Shown piece by piece: positions 1 to 11,319 of a stretch of DNA of 64,000 nucleotides. Each line of letters opens with the position of its first letter. Within the stretch, counting starts at the first letter, position 1. Below the pieces are notes generated by a model. It saw nothing but the letters and a program-made list of their open reading frames with translations, did no database searches and was not told the origin of the DNA. This DNA comes from Cavenderia fasciculata (taxonomy: Eukaryota > Evosea > Eumycetozoa > Acytosteliales > Cavenderiaceae). Location: positions 1,178,001 to 1,242,000 of the forward strand of contig NW_004457737.1 of NCBI RefSeq assembly GCF_000203815.1, given 5' to 3'. The position numbers and the translations under genes were made by a program.

Positions 1-803
1 AAACCTACGATTCTTAAAAGTGTATCGGTAATCTTTTTCATTGCCGGAGTTGTTGGTATATTGTTGGCTGATAGAGCTTCATCGGTTGGTGCCTATGAAT
101 TCCCAGATGCTGTAAAGGGAGATATTATGATGGTGGCAGCAGCAGCATTGTATGGAGTATGGCAAGTATTAACTGCCAAGTTCCTCGTTGACAAGAATAG
201 AACCATGGTTCATAGCTACATTGGATTGATGGGTTTCTGGTGTTTGTTGTTTGGTATCCCAGTACTTTTAGCACTACATTATTCTGGTTACGAAACATTT
301 GAAATGCCAACCACATCTAGATCGGCAGGTCTCATTTCAGTGAGTGCATTCCTAACATTTACAGCCAATTATCTAATTAATTGGGGTCTTTCATTGGTAT
401 CACCGTTGGCCGTCAGAGGCGCTGAATTATTAATCATACCAGGTAACTACATTCAACCAATAATAATAATAATAGTAATAGTAATACTATACAATCATCC
501 TAATAATCATTATCTATCTATTATCTATTATTATTATTTGTAGCTACATTACTATTTGATATCTTTGTCAAAAAGGTTGTATTCCCAGCCATTTCAATAC
601 CAGGGTTCCTCTTTATTATCTTTGGATTCCTTATTATGATGTTTGTCGAGAATATCCAATTAAAGAGAAGACAAAGGACAAAGCATCAACAGCAACAGAG
701 CCACCAAAGAATGTCTAGTCTTGATGTCGACAATACAGACAACACTAATCCTCCTACATTGTCGCTCAAAATAATCAACTTTATGAGAAGAAATCTTGTC
801 TAA
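1..803 (+). CDS. Drug/metabolite-type transporter (SLC35F/EamA-like), 3' part
   Basis: Multi-pass membrane transporter of the drug/metabolite superfamily, cut off at its 5' end by the window edge; the frame is open from base 1. Exon 1..442, a 101-nt GT..AG intron, then exon 544..803, joined in phase 1 (g|ct, Ala). Several hydrophobic helices are visible (for example LYGVWQVLTAKFLVD, then a GFWCLLFGIPVLLAL segment and LISVSAFLTFTANYLIN), followed by LFIIFGFLIMMFV as the last helix. The tail is short, hydrophilic and rich in Gln and Arg (RRQRTKHQQQQ). The helix pattern and the AAAALYGVWQVL stretch fit the SLC35F branch, known for solute carriers of the Golgi or plasma membrane. Substrate cannot be told. 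The intron retains an open frame, so the frame alone would give a false stop at 543. Confidence 0.75.
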
Positions 804-1185
804 TCCAACCTTGAATACTCTACACTACTGTACTGTATACAGTCACTATGATATAAATAAATCGCGATTACTCTTATGAATGTTATTATTACTATACTTT
901 ACAAGATAAGGAATGAATGTACTTGTGTGAGTCAGCAAAGGGAAAGGTCAACATCTTTTTTTTTTTTTTTTTTTTTTTTTTTCAGCCCCTTTGAGAGTGA
1001 AGTTCTTGTTTATTGATCAGTAGCCTTTTATTTTCTTGTATTGTATTGTCATCGTCATCTAGTCATCTTTATTTATATATATATTTCAATCACAGATAGA
1101 ATAAGATAGATAAGATAGATAGAGAATAGAAGTAAAAAGACAATCATAATAATAATAATATAGATAGATATAAATATATATAATA
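804..1185. other. Intergenic spacer with long oligo(dT) upstream of SEC23
   Basis: AT-rich spacer of 382 nt. It holds an uninterrupted T run of about 26 nt (957-982) and short TATA/GATA repeats just before the SEC23 start. Long oligo(dT) runs are a usual feature of dictyostelid promoters. No open frame or RNA was recognised. Confidence 0.5.
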
Positions 1186-3724
1186 ATGGACGCCATTTAT
1201 CAATCAGAAGATGTTGATGGAGTTAGATTCTCATGGAATGTATGGCCAACTAGTCGTGTCGAAGCAACCCGTAAGTTGCTAGTACCATTAGGTGCCATGT
1301 ACACACCAATGAAACAAAATCAAAATACTCTTCAAGTACCATACCCTCCACTACATTGCAAGGGTTTATGTACTGCTGTTTTAAATCCTTTTTGGTAATG
1401 ATCATATGATTTGATGATATGATGATGAATTAGATGGGGATAGGAATACCTATACATTTGTTATATATATATACTTATACTTTTTTTACTTTATACTTTT
1501 TTTAGTACTGTAGCACCACCATATAGAACATGGGTATGTCCATTCTGTTTACAACATAATCAATTCCCACCACATTACAATGGATGTATTACCGATACTA
1601 GCAGACCAAGTGAATTGTTACCAAATGCTTCGACGATCGAGTATTTGTTGCCAACTAAAGAGTCGGCACCACCCATCTATTTATACATTGTTGACACTTG
1701 TCTACCAGATGATGAGTTGCAAAAGTTGATTGATTCATTGACCATGTCGTTGTCATTGATTCCAGAGAACAGCTATGTCGGTTTGATCACTTTTGGATCG
1801 ATGGTGCAAGTGTACGAGCTCGGTTTTACCGCCTGTCCCAAGAGTTATGTGTTCCGTGGTAATTCGCAGACTGCATTCAAGGCAGCTACATTGCTCGACA
1901 AGCTCGGCGCACCTGAAACACTCAATCTTGCCAGCAAGCGTTTCCTCGTGCCCGTAGGCGAATGCGACGACTCGTTGACAACTATTTTGGAGGAGATCCA
2001 AAAGGACCCATGTCGTGTGCCATCGGACCGTCGTCCACAACGTGCCACCGGTATTGCCTTCTCGATTGCCTCATCACTCTTGCAGGCTGTTGCCGAGCAA
2101 GCACCACACACCAAGTTGGCAGCTCGTGTCATGGCATTTATCGGCGGTCCCGCAACCGTCGGTGTTGGCATGGTTGTTAGCGACGATCTCAAGGAGCCAA
2201 TCCGTTCGCACCACGATATCGTCAAGAACAAGGCCAAGCACACCACCAAGGCATACGCCCACTACAAGTCGGTTGCCGAGCAGGCTGTCGCAGCCGGTCA
2301 CGTCATTGACATCTTTTCGTGCTCGCTCGACCAGGTCGGTCTCTATGAAATGCGTGAGATGGTCAAGTTGACCGGTGGTTTCATGGTGCTTGCCGATGGT
2401 TTCTTCCATCCCATGTTCCAACAATCCTTCCAGAAAATATTCTCGCGTGACCCAGACCACCAACTCAACGTCGGCTACAATGCTGACATCCAAGTCACAA
2501 CCAACCGTTACCTCAAGATATGTGGTGCTATTGGCCATGTATCATCTTTAAATGTTGCTTCTCCAAATGTTTCTGAAAATGTTTGTACATCCCAAAAACA
2601 AAAAAAAAAACAAATCAAATCAAATTATCAACTAACATTTAAATATTTATTTTTATACTCTTAGGAAATAGGTATTGGTGGAACATCAAGTTGGAAGGTA
2701 TGTGGATTAGATCAAAATTCTACATTTGCATTCTATTTTGAAATTGCCAATCAACATAATAACGCTATTCCAGTGGACCAACCGGGATTGATCCAATTCA
2801 CCACCACCTATCAAAACGGACAGGGTAAGCGTATCATGAGAGTAACTACTGTGCGTCGTGAATGGGCTGATCCAAGCGCCACCATCTCTACATTGGCCAA
2901 TGGATTTGATCAAGAAACTTCTGCCGTGCTCATGGCACGTCTCGCCGTTTTCAAGGCCGAGACTGAGGAGTTGCCCGACATTACCAGATGGCTCGACAAG
3001 ATGTTGATTCGTCTCGTCTCGAAATATGCTGATTTCCGCAAGGATGATCCTCGCTCATTCAACTTGGCTCCCAACTTTGCCATCTATCCACACTTTATGT
3101 TCCATTTGCGTCGTTCCAACTTCCTCCAAGCCTTTAACAACTCGCCTGACGAGTCGTCATTCTATCGGTTCATGTTGAATCGTGAGAATGTATCCAACTC
3201 TCTCATCATGATTCAACCAACACTCGAACAATACTCTTTCAACGGACCACCAGCTCCAGTCGTCTTGTCTGCCACCTCCATCTCTGCCAACACTATCCTC
3301 CTCCTCGATACTTTCTTCCACGTTTTAATTTTCCACGGAGAAATGGTTGCAAAATGGCGCAAGGAAGGTTACGATAAGGATCCACAACATCAAACTTTTA
3401 GAGATTTACTTGCTGCTCCAAAGGAAGATGCTAAAGTATGTAAATCAAAAAAAATATTCATCTCATCAAAAAAAGTTATTAATTCTCTTTTTATTATTTT
3501 CTTTTATTTTCTAGAATATTTTAAAGGATAGATTCCCATATCCACGTTATATTGATTGTGATCAACATTCAGGTGAAGCTCGTTTCCTTTTAGCTACTAT
3601 TGATCCAAATCTTACCCATGTTAGTAACCCACAAGAACAAGGTAATGGTGAGGTTGTTTTCACAGATGATGTCAATCTCCATGTCTTCTTGGAACATTTG
3701 AAGAAGTTTGCTGTTCAATCCTAA
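1186..3724 (+). CDS. sec23: COPII coat GTPase-activating subunit Sec23
   Basis: Inner-layer subunit of the COPII coat, which binds Sar1-GTP and Sec24 on ER exit sites and stimulates Sar1 GTP hydrolysis. Four exons: 1186..1394, 1506..2580, 2665..3435 and 3515..3724, giving 754 residues, the usual length. The N-terminus has the zinc finger (HCKGLC, then WVCPFC at residues ~79-84). The trunk domain starts at [12 protein letters not shown], the beta-sandwich holds the conserved [17 protein letters not shown] join across intron 2, then the helical domain follows, and a gelsolin-like C-terminus starts near residue 630. Each join restores the family sequence, for example [14 protein letters not shown] over intron 1. 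Start codon ATG 1186 gives the canonical [21 protein letters not shown]. Some introns stay open in frame, so they look like coding extensions. Convergent with the pseudogene downstream. Confidence 0.97.
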
Positions 3725-3988
3725 ACACAACTCAAACCCAATTTTTATTTCAATTGGCTGGATTTATTCAATATCCTTTATCAAGGTATCTGAAAACCCA
3801 AACAATAAATTTAAAAACAAAAGTATAATATAACAATTGATATGAAAAGTTTTATAATCTCTGATTGTATTATTCAATTTTATTTTGTGTAGATAAAAGC
3901 AACTATGATCAAAGTATTGGCACTGAGGAGAATATTCATATAATACATTCATTATTATTATATTGGGCACTTATTATTATTATTATTA

Positions 3989-6860
3989 TTAATTATTTTG
4001 TTGTTGTTGTTGGTCAGCGTTTTCTTGGTCAGTATTTGGAATAGGATCCATTTCTACTGCTTCTCTATATGGTCTGTTCGTTGGGGGTTCCACCTTCCAT
4101 ACAATGATTGCCACTATTGTAATAGAGAGAAGGAATATCGATAAAAGCACAGAGACGATGACTTTTGGGAGTGAATCTGTAGTCTCTATGCATTCGTATG
4201 GCAAGGCAGAGTCATCATCAAGAATGACTGCGTTGAATACCGGATCTAGCTCAACCGAGTGGCTGAACCTTGGTATGTGAAACGTTGTCAAAAGGTTGAA
4301 CCCTTGCTTGTCAGTTTGTTGAGAGAGTGGATCATCTGGATTGTGACTTTTGATGGCATGATTGTTGAGTTGTCTATAATCATTCTACTTGCTATCTTGC
4401 AGTTTAAAAGTGTTCGTCCAACTTGAACTCTGGTCCATATCATTTGGTCACCTGGAGATACATCATTTCCAATTTTCATCCTACCACAATCATCATATTC
4501 AACTGAATCTGATCGAGAATGGAATATAACTTCGAGTGTGTTGATAGGTGATGATCACACCCAATCAATAATTTTGGTAGTGTACTTGATTGAATTTGAT
4601 GATACTTGGTTATCCTCACCCTAGAATTTACTGGTGTTGGTGTCTTCGAATTGAACAACTGTGACATTGAATCGAGTGGATTGATTGTGAATGCTTCCAA
4701 TAAATACAGTTTCAATATAAGATGTCTGATTATGTTGTGTTTGATTGACTTGCTCCCAATATACATTATCCATAGACATGCTTATCATGACTAATTTCTC
4801 GGATGGATTGAATTCCAGTTGACACCGCTGATCGTTTGATTGGTTGATAGAATTGATGTTGAATACATCATAACGGTTGTGTTGAGTTGTTTATCACGAT
4901 CGATCGAAGATGAGCAATCTAATGGGGGTTCATAACCACTATGACATTTGCATGTCCCAAAAGTTGAATTACCTATTCCATGAGAGGAAAAGTTCTTACG
5001 ACACTCTTTTGCAAGAGATACAACTTTTGTTGTAACCATTCCAGAAATACCTATTTGGACTGTATAGTTTAGATCTGTCGAATAAGGCTGGACAGTGTCC
5101 AATAAACAAGTAATTTGTTTAAAACCATCTCCAACAAAACTTGGTGATTTGCATTGTTTTGATTGAATCGTTATCAAAACATATGAACCATCTTTTCCAA
5201 AATGATTACCATTGATTGTAACCTGTGATGTCTGTCCAGGTATAATATTGGTAACATTATTAATGATTGGTGTATCACTTGTATAAAATGTAATCAATGG
5301 AGTGTAATATTTAACATTTTTAGTATCGAATGGGACCACCTTTCCATTATGAATATTATATAGAATATGATCTGATGGTGTGACAGAAGTCTTATTATCA
5401 TAATACAAAGGAGAAGGTGTTCCTTTGTATGGACCACTATTTCTTGTAAACTCTTTGCCGTCGTAGGAAACTCCTTGCCAAAATGTATAATCATCATATC
5501 AAATTAAATCCAATGATTCAAAACATTGATACATTTCTTGAGATTCAAATGCACCAACATAAGGGGTATTGAAAGTTGCACCCATTGTTACTTTATCAAT
5601 CATTAATCGATAGACTCTTTCATAATCTCCACCACATAGAATGGTTGAAAAGAATCTATCTCCACAGACTATTGAAAAAGAGTATTGCATTAGAATTGAA
5701 TTAAATCTATAAAGAATATTATTATTTAATTAATTATTATAAATACATACAAATATGAGGTTTATAGGTTTGAGTGTAAACTTGGTCAACTGAAATTGAA
5801 ATCGGAAGGAGTTTGGTCTCTCCAACAAGAGGTGTTTCGAGTTGACAAATAATTTGATTTGATGATGCAAAACTAATAATACATGGAATATTTAATGTTG
5901 AGACACTGACAGATACGAGACCATTGGTGTCACCAAAGTTATTACCAATCAATGTAACCAATGCATTGGTTGGGGATGATGGTGGATAGACAGCTTTGAT
6001 AAATGGTGGATATGGTTGCCATGCATAGTGTGTTGAGCTGGTTCCACTAGCATCTTGAACAGTGACATCATGAAATCCTAGTGGAACTATACAAGTGACT
6101 GAGTTCCTTGTGTTTGAGTTATATTACATGATTTCGAGAGTTGTTTGGTTGGATTGAAAAATGTAATGTTGATTGTTGAAATGTTGAATCGTGTCAGATT
6201 GTTGATTGTTATTGTTCCTCCATTTGTACCAATTGATGGAATATATACTTCTGAAATTGCAACCAATTCACATATAACGCCTGCGACATCATTAGCACCG
6301 CATTTTTGAAATTCCATGTTGGTCCTCTGATGTAAATATATTTCTCCTTTCCATCGGCAGGAGTTAAAGATGGTTCACCTGCATCGAATGGACAATATCC
6401 TTTAATAAAAACAAAATGATTAATACAATTAATTTTCAAAATAGTTGATCGATTAAATATATACATACCAAAACATTGACCAGTATACATATTAAATAAT
6501 GGTTGATTGGTTCCAGGTCCACTTGAATAGGAATAATTCCCAATACCTCCAATGTCTCTACCAGAGACCCATACAGGTGTTGCCGGCCAATTGGTTTTAA
6601 TAAAATCCAATTCTTGCTTTGAATCAATTGTGGCAATATATGATTTGATAGTATTGCTTTCAAAAGCCAAACATTTTGTCATCGCCTCTTTGTTTGTAGA
6701 TATTCCCATGTATCCATGCCCATTCCCTCCTTTTGAAGTTGACCAAACCTGTGCACCTGTAGGATAGTTTTCACAATGAATGGTGAAATTGATTGATGTC
6801 TTTGTTGTTGTTGTCTCTTCTTTGGGGTTGAGGTAGAACGGAGGATAGGTGCAATGTAGT
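3989..6860 (-). pseudogene. Decayed C-type lectin / IPT-TIG / EGF transmembrane receptor
   Basis: Remnant of a dictyostelid-type surface receptor related to TIG-domain (tgr-like) proteins. Reading down the minus strand: a C-type-lectin segment (HCENYPTGAQVW, then WVSGRDIGG), an intron at 6471-6405, TIG domains (GNNFGDTNG and GNHFGKDGSYV), a second lectin-like patch (TFWQGVSYDGKEF), an EGF-like motif (CKCHSGYEPPLDC), a juxtamembrane domain and a helix (VIVSVLLSIFLLSITIVAIIVWK) with a short Gln-rich tail. The frame is broken many times: shifts near 6310, 6110, 4790 and 4290, in-frame stops at 5499-5501, 4621-4623 and 4555-4557, and a splice-phase clash near 5730. No ATG exists on this strand between about 6724 and 7336, so the start is lost too. 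Assembly errors could explain some indels but hardly the stops plus the lost start. The TIG protein at 57.3 kb is an intact, shorter relative. Confidence 0.8.
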
Positions 6861-7343
6861 CTTATTATTTATACTATAATTATAATCACTTTACTGTAAT
6901 ATCTGATTTGTATGTTTGTTGTGGGTGTGACTGTTTTTTGGAAAAGGACTTTAAAACTTGTACTTATGTAATTTTTTATACCAATCAATCAAATCAATAT
7001 TATTATGATGTATTAAGGTCAATTTAAATACAATGATAGATTAATTAATATAAAAGGTTGTTTTTTATTTTATATGTATCGTTTGGTTGGTGGATTGGAT
7101 TGGAGGATAGAAATATACACAAAAAAGAGTTTAACTTGATTGTATTTTTATATATATAATAATATATAGAAATGTTGGTTTGGGTTGGTAGGTAGGTATG
7201 GTAGGTGAGGTGGGTATGTTATAATAAATAAATAAATAATGTAGGTTGGTTGGTTGGTTGGTTGGTTGGTTGGTTGGTTGGTTGGTTGGTTGGTTGGTTG
7301 GTTGGTTGGTTGGTTGTTTGGATTGTTACTACTCTTTTTTAGT
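6861..7343. other. Spacer with TTGG tetranucleotide repeat
   Basis: AT-rich spacer between the pseudogene and the coiled-coil gene. I see no open frame that looks coding. On the minus strand it lacks any ATG, which matters for judging the pseudogene's missing start. Its right part is a long TTGG microsatellite (separate entry). Confidence 0.5.
7244..7319. repeat. (TTGG)n microsatellite, about 18 units
   Basis: Near-perfect tetranucleotide repeat GGTT/TTGG, ended by TTGTTTGG. It lies within 30 nt of the stop codon of the coiled-coil gene on the minus strand, so it would be transcribed in that gene's 3' untranslated region as CCAA repeats. Confidence 0.95.
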
Positions 7344-9176
7344 TTAGATATAATCCAACATTGATCTTGGGGAAGATAGAATCTTTTTAGGTGTACGATT
7401 ATGTGACTTTGATAGTTGGTTGACACTACTGGTTGGTGACTTGAAGGAAGAGTTGGAGTTGGATGTGGTTGGTACCTTTTTCTTGGCTGCTGATTTTGGT
7501 GTCGAGATACCTGATGATGTTGATGGTCTTTGTTGATTGGTACTATTTGACAGTGGTCCGCCAACAATATTGATACTGCTGCTGCTATTGTTGTTGTTGA
7601 TCATTGAAGTGGTATCTTTCTTGTTGGGAGTTGATGATTTGGAAGGTGAAGATGGGATAATCAATGAACTATTTGATAGACTTGAATACGATGTATTGAG
7701 AGCAACAACGCTGCTGCTGCTGCTGCTGCTACTACTGGTGTCAACCGTAATATTTTGTTTAATTGAATCATGTTGATCAACCAATTGTAAAAATGATTGG
7801 ATCTTTTGTTTGTATTGTTTGATCTCGTCGCTACGGGTAGTAAGCTTTCTAGTCAATTCATTGTTCTCGGCACACTTCTTTCCAAACTCTTCTTGATAGT
7901 ATCCAACCAATGTTTGGCAATCCAGTAACTCCTTTTTGTATTGGTTGACGAGTGACATTTGAACGTCGCGTTCACCACGTGCATTGTAGAGGTCTTCGGT
8001 GGCCTCGTCAATTTCAGCCTGAACATTTTCCAGTTCCAATTGTAACTCGTCTCTTTCAATGGTGAGTTGGTCAATCTCTTGGACATTGACGTCGTTCATC
8101 AGCAAGAGTTCTTGTTTGAGTGACTTGTTTTCATTGTGTTGATGTTCCAGTTGTTTTTCCAAATCGGTGATCTTGTTTCTATAGACATCGATGGTTTCTC
8201 TGATTGCTGTGGTCATGTCTGGAACTGCTGAAGAACTATCTTTTTTTGGTGTTGTATTTGTAGATGACGACGATGACGATGACGATGACAATGTTGTTGA
8301 TACCTTTGGTGACAATGGTGATGGAGTAGTCTCAGTTGAGCTTAATGATGGTGTAGTGGTGGCAGATGATACCTTTGCAGCTGATGATCTTCTTCTCTTG
8401 GGGGAGACAGCTACAACTGGAGTGGCAACAACAGCTGGAGCTACCACAACTGGAGTGGCTACAACAACTGGAGCAGTGGTGGTGGTGCTGGTGGTGGTAG
8501 TAGCAACAACAGGCTTAGCAGCAATAGTAGTTGATTTTGCCTTTTGATTTTTGTTGTTATTTAATTGTTCATAGTATGAAGCCAATGATTTAACTTCACT
8601 CTTTTGATTATGCGATAATAGATTGGTGGAACTATTCAATCTTTCGATATCCTTAAAGTAATGTACTTGAGGTGTTGGTGCTTTGGCAGCAGTGGTGCCA
8701 TTTGAAAGTAAACTCTTTCTATTATTCATTTTCTTTGGTGGACTCGACTTCTTGGGTACACTCCTATAATAACAATTCAAATTATAAATATAATATTATT
8801 AATATATTTTATTTTGAATGAGACAATGAATTATATTATATTGATTTGGTTTGTTGTTGTAGGTGTAATTGCAATTTCCAAGTAAGTGATCGATCATCAT
8901 CATCATCATTATTCCAATTTATTTATTTATTTATTGATTTATTTATTTATTCCTATTGGTCCAGTCTGGTTGTCTGTTGTTGCTCTTTAATTGGTTGATT
9001 TAACTTGCACTGGTGTGTGTGTGAAATGAAGGATCAACCCTTTCGTTTGTCACAATAATAATGATGATGATGTTGATCGGTCATTGGTTGTTTGTGAATT
9101 CACAGAGCTGTGTTGGTGTGTAGGTTGTGGTAGGTTGAACTTACTTTTCTTTCTCTTCTTTTACTGGGAGTCTCAT
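7344..9176 (-). CDS. Coiled-coil protein with low-complexity flanks
   Basis: Function not recognised. Two exons: 9176..9145 ([11 protein letters not shown]) and 8763..7344, separated by a 381-nt intron and joined in phase 2 to give KEEKEKSVPKKSS; 483 residues. The first ~180 residues are basic and rich in Ser, Thr, Pro and Val/Ala-Thr repeats. Residues ~195-335 form one long coiled coil ([19 protein letters not shown] through [17 protein letters not shown]). The C-terminus is Ser/Asn-rich and ends SPRSMLDYI. The central coil with a basic head resembles cytoskeletal or motor-adaptor scaffolds, but no named family is supported. The start is chosen because exon 1 has a strong GTAAGT donor and restores frame; without it exon 2 has no good initiator. 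Divergent from the ITFG2 gene with 288 nt between starts, so a shared promoter is likely. Confidence 0.75.
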
Positions 9177-9464
9177 TTTCTAAATCTAAATCTATTAAGT
9201 ATGTTGTTCTGTTTAGTTTTCTAGCCAATAATAATGATTGATGGATGTAAATTAAATGATTTAACATTGATGTTGTTGTGTAACATGTGGTGTGGGTTTG
9301 ATTCATCCAGATTTTTCAAACAAAAGGAGGGAACTTTAACGGATCATAACACTAGTGTTAATTTGAAAAATCGAACTTCTTTTGCAGAATTAATCACATT
9401 GACCATCATGATAGACGACAATAGTTATAAATAATAGTAATAGTAATAGTAATAGTAAATTATA

Positions 9465-10145
9465 ATGAGACATATATCTTTAGATAAAATAGTGTTTTCA
9501 TGGAAAGGGAATGTATATAGAAGAGGTATAACTATAGCTGATGTAGATAATGATGGAGACAATGAGTTGGTTGTCGGTAGTCTTGAAGGTAACTTGTCTA
9601 TCTTTAAAGGTATAGATCCTAATCCTTGGAAGGTTGATCATAACTTGGGTTCTGTAAGTTAGATAGAGAAAGAGACAGAGTGTGCCATAAAGCATTACTA
9701 ACCTTTGTCTATTCTCTATAGATTACTTGTGTATCAGTTGGTGACCTTTTGAATAATGGCAAGGTAAATACAAATTGATGAGAAGATGAAGAAGATGAAG
9801 ATGAAGATGCTTGAATAAGGGAGAGAAAGAGAGAGAGAGAGAAGAATAAGGAAGAAGAAGAAGATGAATATTAATATACATTATGTTGATTGAATCAAGA
9901 ATTTATTGGTTGTCATATCATCAGAAGGACTTATAAATATTTATAATGTACAACAAGATACAAATAGTTTAACTCCTATACTTTCACATCGATTGCCACC
10001 AAATGCAAGTGCCATCTTAATATCTGATATTGATAATGATAATAAGAATGAACTTGTTATTGGTACATATGATCATACACTTTATTCATTCTCATTTTCA
10101 TTGGATCCAAATACAAATAATAATAATAACAATAATAATAATAAC

Positions 10146-10180
<35 letters not shown>

Positions 10181-11207
10181 TAATAATAATAATAATAATA
10201 ATATAGAACAAAAATATTTATTAAATTTAAAGAATAAGTGGCAATTACCAGGACAAATAGCAAACTTGACAATGGCAAAAAACAAAGAAGGTAAAGATGT
10301 TTTATTGATTGGTTTGTGTGAAGGTACCAACTACTTGGTACTTCATAATGGTTCGTTGTACAAAGAAGGTGGGTCGGGTGCTGAAGGACAAAATAGAGCT
10401 CCTTTACCCACCTCTGGAAGTAGTGGAAATATTATAGTCGACACGCTACCCATTGCAGATTTGACATCGTCTCCTCCACTTGGATTCGATGGTATGCGCA
10501 AGAGAAAAACTGAAATTATTACATTTATTTCAACACCAATCAGCAGTACTGGAAAAGGCTCTAAATTGGCTCAACAAGAGGCTATCGAACCAAACCCTAT
10601 AATTGACCAACAACAACAACAAGGAGAAGAAGAGGATGAAAATTCACAAGCAAGATTGGTACCGATTGCAACATTGGAAGGAGTACTAAAATTACAAAGG
10701 GTTGGAGGAGGACCCGTTTGGAAGATGGAGATTGAAGATATGGGAAGTGGTCAATTGATAGCATTGTATACACTCAACCTACTACAAGGCGACAATCAAG
10801 AGGATGAATATGAAAAAAAAAATAATGGAAAATCGGCAATCGTGGCTTGTGGATGGGATGGTCTCACCTTGATCATTGACCACAACAAGAATCTTATATC
10901 TTTTAAATTTAGTGACATGGTTTGTGCTTTTACCGCTGGAAACTATTCACTTTGTCATGGAAGCAAGACCACTTGTTTTGTATATGTAGGATTCTTTGGA
11001 GAGATTGTCATGTATTACAACATTGCTTCCAACATTGAACCTGCACACAGTCTAAAATGGTCGGTTCGACCAGAGATTGAAGAAATGTTAAAATCACTCT
11101 CTCTTGAATCAAAAATCGATATCAATGACCTTTATCAAGCACTAGTTTCAAACAAATTGGATCTTAACCTTTTAAAATTATATAAAGATAAATTAAATTC
11201 AAACTAA
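9465..11207 (+). CDS. itfg2: ITFG2-like KICSTOR subunit (FG-GAP beta-propeller)
   Basis: Homologue of human ITFG2, a beta-propeller subunit of KICSTOR, the complex that recruits GATOR1 to lysosomes to restrain TORC1 when nutrients are low. Three exons: 9465..9653, 9722..9763 and 9900..11207; 512 residues. FG-GAP-type repeats carry calcium-loop-like acidic motifs: ITIADVDNDGDNELVVG (residues ~24-40), ITCVSVGDLLNNGKNLLVV across introns 1 and 2, and ILISDIDNDNKNELVIG. These match the human order closely (GDVDNDTLNELVVG, CVGVGDVCNKGKNLLV, LISDIDGDG). A poly-Asn run from an AAT/AAC repeat (10117-10203) interrupts the propeller in a likely surface loop, and a second acidic Gln-rich insert follows near residue 310. 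Exon 2 is only 42 nt. Convergent with VPS8 112 nt downstream. Confidence 0.88.
10117..10203 (+). repeat. (AAT/AAC)n coding repeat in ITFG2
   Basis: Trinucleotide repeat encoding about 29 Asn with one Asp. It lies in frame inside the propeller. Runs of this kind inside conserved proteins are typical of dictyostelid genomes. Confidence 0.95.
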
Positions 11208-11319
11208 ATTTTAGTATTTCTTAAAATTTACTTTTCTTTTTTAAATGTAAATAAAAAAAGGTGCATCAAGGCAAACTGCGTCCTTTAAAAATCAAATTTT
11301 ATTTATACATCTTTGTCTG

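Noticed and set aside
7201-7567. Frame coding for a (Pro-Thr-Asn-Gln) repeat protein
   Set aside because: Produced by the TTGG microsatellite read through; overlaps the coiled-coil gene's stop.
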